A stretch of 7,146 bases of DNA. It comes from Candidatus Hydrogenedentota bacterium (GTDB lineage Bacteria > Hydrogenedentota > Hydrogenedentia > Hydrogenedentales > CAITNO01). The notes under the pieces are model-generated. The model was not told where the DNA came from and did no database searches. It saw nothing but the letters and a program-made list of their open reading frames with translations. Numbering within the stretch: position 1 is the first letter of the stretch; the number at the start of each line of letters is the position of its first letter. A program made the translations under genes and the position numbers. This document shows positions 1-5,746 of the stretch, one piece after another. The stretch lies in NCBI GenBank assembly GCA_007124105.1, contig SLFT01000519.1, positions 1 through 7,146 on the forward strand, read 5' to 3'.

Positions 1-2227
1 CAAAGTAGGGCGCCCGAATGGGATGCCAGCCTTGCTGCAAGGCAATAAATCCTGTTTCAGCGCGTTCCTTGTGGAGACCGTCATTATCTACTACCAGGCG
101 ATCGCCAATGTAGAGTTTACTGCCGTCATTGGATACGGTAGTGAAGGCATACATGCCATCCTGCGGGATGTGTATGTATCCCTGAAAAAGCAACGCGAAG
201 GCCTCATGTTCAAAGTCCTGCGCCGGCGCCAGTGAAATTGTGTTGGCCACTCCAGCGGCAACAGGCATCAGTTCACTGAAGTCCGGCAATCGTTCCAGGT
301 GTTCTGCGTAATAGAAATACGCGATGCCGGGGGCCATGTCGCGCGGCTGTTCCGGCATTTCCATGGGTATCCGGGCCTGGGGATTAACGTACCCGAGAAC
401 TTCCTGCTTATATTTTTCAAGTGTTCCGTCGTGTTCACGAATAAGTTGCAGCCCGTGTCGTTCGGCTGTGTCAAGGAAACGGTTGACCCGTCGTTCGAAG
501 TCGGGGTGTATTTTGATGGTGAACTGTTCGTGGTCCAGAATGAACGCTTCGCCGGTCATGGCGCGGGTGCGCTCAATGATGCTGTAATCAACGGGCATAC
601 GCGCGATTTGGACGCGTTCGCGTATTTCCGGACACTCGGCAACCGCTGCTTCCGCCACATCGAAAAGGTTGTCCGCCCGCTCAAACAGTTCGTCCGTAAA
701 AAAAGGCGCGTCCGGCCCTATCCAGATGTTCATGTTGGTAGTGGGATCGCTGACGGCCTCGTGCATGAGATCAATGTACAGGCGCATGGGTGTTGCGGCC
801 TCGCCATATACGCCCTGCAAGAACTCGTTGATGGCCAAATCCGCGTCATAGTTGGGATTCCACAGCAATTTCGCGCCCAGATAGCCGCTGAGAGTGCTCC
901 ATTGGCCATGAGGCGTATTGTAGACATCCTGTTCAAAAATACCGCGTACGTTATTCTCGATCATGTAGCGGATGTTGGGCGCGCGCACACGCAAGTTTGG
1001 GAAGGGAACAAGGTAATGCGCGAAGGAGGTGTTGTAATTCCATACCCAGAGCCGGCCCGCAATTTCAGCCCAGGATTCGAGGTCGTCGCAAAAGGCGCGA
1101 TTTTCAGCGGTGGTGCGTTCTTCGAAGGGATGCGCAAAATCGCATTCGATGCTGCACAAACGGATGACAACATTGGGTTCGGGACGTATTGTTGCCGGCG
1201 GTTTACGCGTATACTGATAGGCCAGCGTATCCACCAGTTTGTCAGGGAAGTCGTCGGCCACGGCGCGGGCCACGTGGTTGACCAATTGCAGTACCGGCGC
1301 CATCTGACTTCCTTCCGCTTCCGCCAGCGCCGTGCATTGGTCGCACTCGCAGTAGTTGTACCAGTCATTCTGCGAGACCGAAAACACCGTTGCCTCGGGA
1401 TGCGCTGACATGCCTCGCCGCACCTCATCGGTTACTATCTTAATCACGGACTCATTGGTACAGCAAAGCTGCGAGCGCACCTTGAGGCGCTTGCCGTCCA
1501 CCAGCGAGAAATACTCGGGGTGCGCGTCGAAATACGTATCAGGCGGCACGAGCGACTCGAAGGTATGCACAAAGCCGTGATACGTGACTTTGCCGCCGTG
1601 ATGTTCCTGTAGGCGCGCCGCGCTGCTGTTAACACGGTTGCGCGCGGCCCAGTCGCCGTCAAAACACTCGTATACGAATGGCTCGCGATACTCAAGCGCA
1701 GGCGTACGCACTTCATCAATGGGCAGCACCGCGAGTGTTGGCGCCTCGGGGATACTGCTGACATCAGGCGTAAACCAGCGGCACCCCAAATGGTCTTCCA
1801 GAAAACCGTATACGCCATACAACGTTCCGCGCGGTTCGCCGCCTGTGATGAAGATATGACGGCCACGCGTTCGAATCACGTATCCTTCCTGCCCCAGCAC
1901 CTCATAATCAATCAGGACATTCGCGTCGCGCAAGCGCTGGTTGTCGCCAATCCAGATTTCACTGGGTGCGGGCGGCGCGTCGTCCGTGACCAGCGGCATG
2001 GTTGCGCCGGTCATCTTGGTCAGGAAATGTTGAAGTTCTTCGGCGGCATGGCGTGTGGACGGCGCCGCGTTAACGCCAACCACAATTGTCATGCGCGCTT
2101 CTCCCTCCTCGGCAACAAGCGTTGCATCCGGACGCATCGTCGTTAATGGCGGTGCGGGAACGCGGACGCACCCTGAGACAAGCCACAGAGCAACAACAAT
2201 CGCGCATGGCATGGCAATGGATTTCAT
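1..2227 (-). CDS. DUF4838 and PA14 domain lipoprotein, probable glycoside-active surface protein (C-terminus cut by the window)
   Basis: The minus strand is open for 742 codons from ATG at 2225-2227 to the left edge, with no stop seen. Residues 1-20 form a lipoprotein signal: a short hydrophobic stretch, then V-S-G-C with the lipidated Cys at 20, so the protein should be exported and membrane anchored. Residues about 45-160 resemble the alpha-glucuronidase/hexosaminidase N-terminal domain (AAEELQHFL, EIWIG, GTLYGVYGFLEDHLGCRWF). Residues about 205-600 match DUF4838: H209-H210, the segment SQNDW ending at W289, a C293-x-C295-xx-C298 cluster, and WVWNYN at 394-399. From about residue 635 a PA14 domain begins (YFYY at 637-640, SNDGSKLYIG, DNDGLH ending at H719, GWHPIR). 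PA14 usually binds carbohydrate. DUF4838 proteins are common in polysaccharide-degrading bacteria, but I know no proven reaction for this protein. An AGGGAG ribosome site lies four bases before the start. It appears to be transcribed alone from its own promoter. Confidence 0.9.
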   Translation of the reverse strand, partial: MKSIAMPCAIVVALWLVSGCVRVPAPPLTTMRPDATLVAEEGEARMTIVVGVNAAPSTRHAAEELQHFLTKMTGATMPLVTDDAPPAPSEIWIGDNQRLRDANVLIDYEVLGQEGYVIRTRGRHIFITGGEPRGTLYGVYGFLEDHLGCRWFTPDVSSIPEAPTLAVLPIDEVRTPALEYREPFVYECFDGDWAARNRVNSSAARLQEHHGGKVTYHGFVHTFESLVPPDTYFDAHPEYFSLVDGKRLKVRSQLCCTNESVIKIVTDEVRRGMSAHPEATVFSVSQNDWYNYCECDQCTALAEAEGSQMAPVLQLVNHVARAVADDFPDKLVDTLAYQYTRKPPATIRPEPNVVIRLCSIECDFAHPFEERTTAENRAFCDDLESWAEIAGRLWVWNYNTSFAHYLVPFPNLRVRAPNIRYMIENNVRGIFEQDVYNTPHGQWSTLSGYLGAKLLWNPNYDADLAINEFLQGVYGEAATPMRLYIDLMHEAVSDPTTNMNIWIGPDAPFFTDELFERADNLFDVAEAAVAECPEIRERVQIARMPVDYSIIERTRAMTGEAFILDHEQFTIKIHPDFERRVNRFLDTAERHGLQLIREHDGTLEKYKQEVLGYVNPQARIPMEMPEQPRDMAPGIAYFYYAEHLERLPDFSELMPVAAGVANTISLAPAQDFEHEAFALLFQGYIHIPQDGMYAFTTVSNDGSKLYIGDRLVVDNDGLHKERAETGFIALQQGWHPIRAPYF

Positions 2228-2308
2228 ATTTCTCCCTTTCAGTGCCTATTACGCGCGTACACAAATAAACAACGCGTTTTTTGAATGTCCACGCAAAGAG
2301 GCAGTTTC

Positions 2309-2336
2309 ATTATAACCTGTTTTGTATCACAGTCAT
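2309..2336 (-). promoter_or_regulatory. Probable sigma-70-type promoter of the DUF4838 lipoprotein gene
   Basis: Reading the minus strand, a perfect TATAAT (plus-strand 2309-2314) lies 16 bases after ATGACT (2331-2336), which matches the -35 consensus TTGACA at four of six positions. Transcription would start near 2302 and give a leader of about 75 bases before the ATG at 2227. The -35 box sits directly beyond the T-tract of the upstream HU terminator, a compact arrangement that fits independent transcription of the two genes. The assignment rests only on box matches and position. Confidence 0.6.
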
Positions 2337-2341
2337 GCCGC

Positions 2342-2378
2342 AAAAAACAAAAAGCCCGGAACGCAAACGCTCCGGGCT
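2342..2378 (-). terminator. Rho-independent terminator of the HU gene
   Basis: On the minus strand an 11-pair stem (eight perfect pairs AGCCCGGA/TCCGGGCT, one G-U, then two C-G pairs) closes a four-base loop at 2353-2378. It is followed by a T-rich tract (T4, one G, then T6, plus-strand 2342-2352). It begins about 20 bases after the HU stop codon and separates HU from the lipoprotein promoter. Confidence 0.92.
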
Positions 2379-2399
2379 CATTGTTGCCAGTGTTGGGGC

Positions 2400-2723
2400 T
2401 TATTTCTTTTTCGGTGGGCTGATGGTGTCTTTTGCCGCTTTTGCAACTGTGAACTTCACCACCTTTTTCGCGGGAATCTTGATGGTTTCGCCCGTGGCGG
2501 GATTGCGTCCCATACGCGCGCCGCGCTTCACGAGCTTCAACTTGCCCAGACCCGGAATGGTGAATCCCGAAGCGGCCGAGGCCTGCGCATAGGCAAGTTC
2601 GGTCAGATTCGCGAGCACCAGCGCCACATCCTTCTTGGGCAGGCCCGTTTCATCGGCGAGCATCGTCAACATCTGTGCTTTGGTCAACGACTTGTCTGTT
2701 TCCTTGGCTTTCTTGAACGCCAT
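2400..2723 (-). CDS. HU/IHF-family nucleoid DNA-binding protein
   Basis: This 107-residue protein matches the HU/IHF family over nearly its whole length. It has the N-terminal helix pair (about residues 13-50, including KAQMLTMLADETGLPKKDV), the turn IPGLGKLKLV where HU usually has a VGFGTF-like sequence, and the DNA-bending arm RMGRNPATGETIKIPAKK with R70, G72, R73, N74 and the intercalating P75. It ends in a lysine-rich tail, PPKKK. It is somewhat longer than the usual roughly 90 residues because of an 11-residue basic N-terminal extension and the tail. Such proteins bind DNA as dimers, bend it and help compact the nucleoid. A strong AGGAGG site (plus-strand 2734-2739) lies ten bases before the ATG, supporting this start and high expression. 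The gene looks monocistronic, with its own terminator and a long leader. HU and IHF cannot be separated from sequence alone. Confidence 0.95.
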   Translation of the reverse strand: MAFKKAKETDKSLTKAQMLTMLADETGLPKKDVALVLANLTELAYAQASAASGFTIPGLGKLKLVKRGARMGRNPATGETIKIPAKKVVKFTVAKAAKDTISPPKKK

Positions 2724-2911
2724 TGTGAGGGTTCCTCCTTCTTTGGTTTTTCCCAGACATCAAACACTGTATTCTTTACGCATCGTCACTCCGTATGCCG
2801 ACGCGCTACTGCACTGCAAGGCGCTGGGAATACTACCCAACAACCTGTGGACGACATGGACGAATCACACGCGATACGCCTGAAACATACCGTCCATACA
2901 GCCTGTTTATG

Positions 2912-2925
2912 GTACTATTAAGTAC
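2912..2925. repeat. 14-bp inverted repeat overlapping the putative HU -10 box
   Basis: The arms GTACT (2912-2916) and AGTAC (2921-2925) are perfect inverted copies around ATTA. The repeat covers the presumed -10 element of the HU promoter, which is where a repressor would sit. Short perfect palindromes also occur by chance, so this is only a candidate operator. Confidence 0.3.
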
Positions 2926-2947
2926 ACAATAAACGAGGATTTGTCAA
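2919..2947 (-). promoter_or_regulatory. Candidate promoter of the HU gene
   Basis: On the minus strand a perfect TTGACA (plus-strand 2942-2947) is followed after 17 bases by TACTTA (2919-2924), a poor -10 match. Two A-tracts directly upstream could act as an UP element. This would give HU a leader of about 190 bases. The weak -10 box leaves the call uncertain, and a closer promoter that I cannot recognise is possible. Confidence 0.4.
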
Positions 2948-2951
2948 GTCC

Positions 2952-2975
2952 TTTTTTTAACGTGGCTTTTTTTTT
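2952..2975 (-). promoter_or_regulatory. Paired A-tracts upstream of the HU promoter, possible UP element
   Basis: The minus strand carries A9 (plus-strand T run 2967-2975) and A7 (2952-2958), just upstream of the TTGACA box at 2942-2947. A-tracts in this position can bind the RNA polymerase alpha C-terminal domain or bend DNA, and would suit a highly expressed nucleoid protein gene. No stable stem precedes either T run on the plus strand, so they are not evident terminators. Confidence 0.35.
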
Positions 2976-3152
2976 GATAGCGTCCTGCGTGATAATAGCG
3001 CCTGTTTTAAGGGGTTTTCATGGCCCCTGAGCCGAAATGAAACGCAACATCCTGATATTGAATGAGTTAGTAAACTTCCCTCGCAGCATACTTGCGGTGG
3101 AAACCAAACACGGCCGATAGGCTGAAAACACAAGAAACAAAGGGGAAACCGT

Positions 3153-3752
3153 ATGTTTTTCGCTGTTATTGGCGACATCAAGAGTAACTTTTCCGGGTTG
3201 CAGGCGCTTTTGGACGCATTGCGGCACGAAGGCATACAGCGTGTATTGCACACAGGAAACGTATGCGCCAGCCCTGACGGCGCGCGTGAGTGTTTAGCTC
3301 TTTTGCGCGAACGCGCGGTGGTATGCGTACAAGGGCGGCAGGACAAAGCGCTGGTTAAATCGGGACGACGCAAGGGAAGCGACGTTGCTGAATCACGCAA
3401 TGATCAAACGCGCACACTCCTTGGCAGCACGGCCATCGAATACTTACACGGACTTCCCCGGAAGCGTTCTCTTTCCGAAGAGGGACTGCGCATTGTATTG
3501 TGCCACGGCGCCGTAAACAGCGCACGCGAAACACTGTCCGCCGACACGCCCGTTGAACGATTTCGCCGCGAACGCGAGATTGAGCCTGCGGATATTATCG
3601 TGTCCGGCGGCGCGACGCATCCCTTTGCCTTTAACGTTGACCAGACATTATTTGTCAGCGCCGGCGTGATGACCGACAGCGACGGCCGGCCACGCTACAC
3701 ATTGGTGAACACGGAGAGCCACCCTTGGTCGGCGACTTCAATTACGCTGTAA
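3153..3752 (+). CDS. Calcineurin-like phosphoesterase (YfcE/MJ0936-type) with degenerate metal site
   Basis: The 199-residue length and motif order match small bacterial and archaeal metallophosphoesterases. An opening strand leads to GDIKSN (D8), followed by HTGN (N36), a VQGRQD block (61-64), CHG (H118), GGATHPF (A154, H156) and a terminal strand resembling LFVSAGV. Active family members read GDIHSN, a GD pair, GNHD, HG and GHTH. Here the ligand His10 is Lys, Asp36 is Asn, the Asn of GNHD is Arg62 and the first His of GHTH is Ala154. Only D8, H118 and H156 remain, so a two-metal centre and ordinary phosphodiesterase activity are unlikely. The reading frame is intact and has a good AGGGG site seven bases before the ATG, so it looks like an expressed pseudoenzyme rather than a decayed gene. 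It could serve a binding or regulatory role, but its partner is unknown. It stands alone, divergent from HU and convergent with the flavoprotein gene. Confidence 0.82.
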   Translation: MFFAVIGDIKSNFSGLQALLDALRHEGIQRVLHTGNVCASPDGARECLALLRERAVVCVQGRQDKALVKSGRRKGSDVAESRNDQTRTLLGSTAIEYLHGLPRKRSLSEEGLRIVLCHGAVNSARETLSADTPVERFRREREIEPADIIVSGGATHPFAFNVDQTLFVSAGVMTDSDGRPRYTLVNTESHPWSATSITL

Positions 3753-3808
3753 CGACTGCTCCCCACATAGTATCGCGCCGGATTTCTTCTATAACCATCA
3801 CGCCATTA

Positions 3809-4414
3809 TCACGCTGCGATCTTTTTGCCCAGGCGCCGGGCCTTGCGCCGCACGCGATTACTCAATCGCGGCTTATCGTGCAACGCAGCCAGGCCAATAA
3901 ACAGCACATAGGTTTGTTTCGCGCCCAACAATGCAACTGCCGTGCGCAGCAGTTTGACAATGTGGCTGAAAGGTCTTGCCATGAATGCCGGCGCTGCCGT
4001 AGCTGTTACGATCACGGCGCGTTTACGCCCTTTTTTTTCACGCCTTTGGGGCGCGGCGCCGCCCCACGGCCAGTATGCAAAAGGCAGCAGCCGCTCGATA
4101 AATCTTTTAGTAATTGCCGTAACAGTCCCAAAATTCATGGCTGACCCAAGCACGATAGCATCGGCCTGTGCAATCATTGCAAGAATTCTGTCCATGTCGT
4201 CTTTCTGGCCACAGTTCCCCCGCGTTGCGCCCGCTTCCTGGGTACAACTGCGACAGTTGGTACAAAATGCAATAGACAGGTCCATAAGGAATATTTTTGT
4301 GGTATGCGCGCCTTGTTGTTGTGCCCCCGCAAGTATTTCATCCACGGCAGAGTCCACTACGCCGCCGCGGCGATAACTCCCCACAAGCGCAATAACACTC
4401 TTTCCATTTTCCAT
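3809..4414 (-). CDS. Flavodoxin-fold NAD(P)H-dependent FMN reductase / iron-sulfur flavoprotein-like
   Basis: The 201-residue protein has the layout of the NADPH-dependent FMN reductase and iron-sulfur flavoprotein family. A first strand leads into the FMN phosphate loop GSYRRGG (12-18). A cysteine cluster C51-C54-C57-C68 follows and ends in the usual KDDM (71-74). The strand and loop VLGSAMNFGTV (88-98) correspond to the family's GSPVYFG flavin loop, and KRFIERL to its KAFIDR helix. The cluster spacing CX2CX2CX10C recalls the 4Fe-4S motif of Isf proteins but with a longer last gap. The protein probably transfers electrons using FMN; the donor and acceptor are unknown. It ends in a very basic tail from about residue 184. 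An AAGGA site lies six bases before the ATG. It lies 103 bases downstream of the HAD gene in the same direction, so a joint transcript is possible. It could also be a plain flavin reductase without a cluster. Confidence 0.85.
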   Translation of the reverse strand: MENGKSVIALVGSYRRGGVVDSAVDEILAGAQQQGAHTTKIFLMDLSIAFCTNCRSCTQEAGATRGNCGQKDDMDRILAMIAQADAIVLGSAMNFGTVTAITKRFIERLLPFAYWPWGGAAPQRREKKGRKRAVIVTATAAPAFMARPFSHIVKLLRTAVALLGAKQTYVLFIGLAALHDKPRLSNRVRRKARRLGKKIAA

Positions 4415-4479
4415 GTCGCATCCTTGAAAATATTGGTCTTTGGTTCACAGACAAAGCATAACGAGTAAGAGAGAACTCG

Positions 4480-4499
4480 GGTACGATCTATTTCGTACC
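4480..4499. repeat. Inverted repeat between the HAD and flavoprotein genes
   Basis: Seven-base perfect arms GGTACGA (4480-4486) and TCGTACC (4493-4499) flank a six-base spacer in the 103-base gap. No T-tract follows on the minus strand, so it is not a standard terminator. It may be an operator for the flavoprotein gene, an mRNA-stabilising hairpin or chance. Confidence 0.4.
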
Positions 4500-4517
4500 T
4501 GCGCCACTATTCTGCAT

Positions 4518-5228
4518 TCATATCAATTCAGGGAGGAGTTCAATAAAAGAGCGCCAGTCGGACAAGGTATAATCCGCACGGGTGGTTTCGGCATAATGGT
4601 TGTTGACAGCGATAAAGAGCGAAGCGCGACCGCCTGCCTGATGAGCGCCGACAATATCGGTGGGTTCAAGGTCGCCAATGTGCAGCAGTTCATGGGCGGC
4701 CACACCCAGTTGCCGCGCTGTTTCCTCGAACATGGGCAATTGCGGTTTTGCGACGCCCATCTCGTCCGAAAAAGTTGTTGCCGTGAAATACGGGGTGAAC
4801 CCTTCGCGCTCCATCAATACGCGCAAGTTTGCGCCCGGGCTGAAACCCGTGTCGGAAATGATGGCGATGGGCACACGCTCGGCTGTCTGTTGTACTGCTT
4901 CAAGCGCGTCAGTGATGGGAACAGGGGGGTGCGGCAATATGGCGTCGGCAAAGGCGCTTGCCAGCGACTTGGCCTGTTTCTGTGTGATGGATACATCCAG
5001 GGCCGAGCAAACCAGGTCTACAGCGTCGTGAGGCGTCAGTGTGTGTTGTGTTGCGATGTGTTGCTGCAGGAAATAGGACATGGTGTCCCGGAGCGCTTTG
5101 TCCGCGTCGGTTTCGGGCACACCGGTCGCTTCGATTAACGCGTTGAGCCGAAGGCGATGACGCTCCTGGCCGTTTGCGTCACGAAATAAGGTACCCCAAA
5201 AATCGAATGTTATTGCTCGTATAGTCAT
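4518..5228 (-). CDS. HAD-superfamily hydrolase (C1-cap, COG1011-like)
   Basis: All four HAD motifs are present in this 236-residue protein. Motif I is TFDFWGTLF with the nucleophile D9. Motif II is IISDTG with S125. Motif III is K161 in GVAKP, and motif IV is HIGDLEPTDIVGA with D186 and D191. Residues about 15-105 between motifs I and II are helical and form a C1-type cap, placing it with small-molecule phosphatases and haloacid-dehalogenase-like enzymes. The second motif I position, normally the acid-base Asp in phosphatases, is W11. The variant FWGTL occurs in some family members, but it means phosphatase activity cannot be assumed. The start is supported by AAGGAG (plus-strand 5240-5245), 11 bases before the ATG. 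The flavoprotein gene follows in the same direction 103 bases later. The substrate is not predictable. Confidence 0.9.
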   Translation of the reverse strand: MTIRAITFDFWGTLFRDANGQERHRLRLNALIEATGVPETDADKALRDTMSYFLQQHIATQHTLTPHDAVDLVCSALDVSITQKQAKSLASAFADAILPHPPVPITDALEAVQQTAERVPIAIISDTGFSPGANLRVLMEREGFTPYFTATTFSDEMGVAKPQLPMFEETARQLGVAAHELLHIGDLEPTDIVGAHQAGGRASLFIAVNNHYAETTRADYTLSDWRSFIELLPELI

Positions 5229-5267
5229 ATTTGTTATCGCTCCTTATCTGATTGTTCGGCATAGTGG

Positions 5268-5277
5268 CCTCGCGAGG
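5268..5277. repeat. 10-bp perfect palindrome upstream of the HAD gene
   Basis: CCTCGCGAGG is its own reverse complement and lies 23 bases beyond the HAD ribosome site, within the likely leader or promoter of that gene. With partly matching GG/CC flanks it could be an operator or a small hairpin; chance is equally possible. Confidence 0.25.
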
Positions 5278-5734
5278 GCCTGCAGCAATCCTCAGTATCA
5301 CGTTACATAGTGTGACGATATTAATGCCCCAAAGTCCAGCCGCATTCGTCCATGATACGTGCCTGCTTGTGCGTATCGAGGTCAGCCTGCCAGGATTAAT
5401 CTGTATATCTCACCAGATTTCTGTTGCGGCTGCAATGCACGCTATCGTTGCCAGGGGCGTCGTTGGCACGGTGTCAGCCGGTCAAACGTCGTCTTTCGGC
5501 CGATGCGATGGTGTTATTCGTTTTGTGTGCGGTTGGATGTTGCGCGGACAGGGTGTATTGATGCTGTAGTCCTTTTCAAGAGTACGCCGGAGGCAGTTTT
5601 ATATAAGTTCGCTTCTCAAAGGCGCAAAGGGCAACGATTTCTTGCGCGCCAAGCCCATTGCTTATCTGACGCCCTGAACACTACTTGTTTGGATAATAAG
5701 GCGCCACTGCATTATTATGCCGCTTCTACTGATT

Positions 5735-5740
5735 GAAAGG
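5735..5740 (+). promoter_or_regulatory. Ribosome binding site deciding the radical SAM start
   Basis: GAAAGG lies six bases before the ATG at 5747. A second ATG at 5743 in another frame is only two bases from this site and opens a 71-codon frame with no family match, so 5747 is chosen. The 5747 frame stays open to the window end and has recognisable motifs. Confidence 0.7.
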
Positions 5741-5746
5741 TAATGC

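Larger units (their letters stand above)
2724..3152. other. Divergent intergenic region between the HU and phosphoesterase-like genes
   Basis: About 430 bases without a convincing protein gene. Read on the minus strand it holds the HU ribosome site, a long leader of roughly 190 bases, a palindrome (2912-2925), a TTGACA box (2942-2947) and two long A-tracts (plus-strand T runs at 2952-2958 and 2967-2975). On the plus strand side are a weak GATAAT-like box near 2991, a small hairpin at 3010-3028 and two overlapping tiny ORFs (3020-3040 and 3037-3120). Plus-strand frames across 2724-2921 stay open but are antisense continuations with no recognisable protein. Confidence 0.6.
5229..5746. other. 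Large intergenic region between the HAD and radical SAM genes, no convincing gene
   Basis: About 520 bases between divergent genes. The left part carries the HAD ribosome site (5240-5245), a 10-bp perfect palindrome (5268-5277) and an imperfect inverted repeat CGTTACA/TGTGACG (5301-5317). The rest contains two overlapping plus-strand ORFs (105 and 125 codons) whose translations are rich in Cys, Arg and Trp and match no family I recognise. No minus-strand ORF of useful length is present. I found no tRNA T-loop signature, no terminator-type hairpin and no convincing promoter pair, although a GATAAT box lies near 5693-5698 on the plus strand. Confidence 0.6.

Noticed and set aside
299..1408. A 369-codon plus-strand ORF
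   Set aside because: It lies fully antisense to the 742-codon lipoprotein frame, which has a signal sequence, DUF4838 and PA14 motifs. The plus-strand translation shows no family features; it stays open because of the codon bias of the opposite strand.
2322..2921. A 199-codon plus-strand ORF across HU and its upstream region
   Set aside because: It runs through the HU terminator stem and antisense to the clear HU protein, has no ribosome site of note and no recognisable domain.
2952..2975. Plus-strand T runs as rho-independent terminators
   Set aside because: No stable GC-rich stem precedes either run on the plus strand and no plus-strand gene ends before them; the A-tract reading on the other strand fits better.
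2957..3400. A 147-codon minus-strand ORF opposite the start of the phosphoesterase-like gene
   Set aside because: It crosses the intergenic A-tracts and the antisense of a gene with clear family blocks; the protein has no recognisable feature.
3753..3808. A bidirectional terminator between the convergent phosphoesterase-like and flavoprotein genes
   Set aside because: I looked for a stem with T or A tracts in these 56 bases and found none.
4440..5138. A 232-codon plus-strand ORF opposite the HAD gene
   Set aside because: It is antisense to a gene with all four HAD motifs and a good ribosome site; the plus-strand product matches nothing recognisable.
5252..5569. A 105-codon plus-strand ORF in the large gap
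   Set aside because: No family match, no ribosome site before its start, and it overlaps another equally unsupported frame; kept only as part of the intergenic description.
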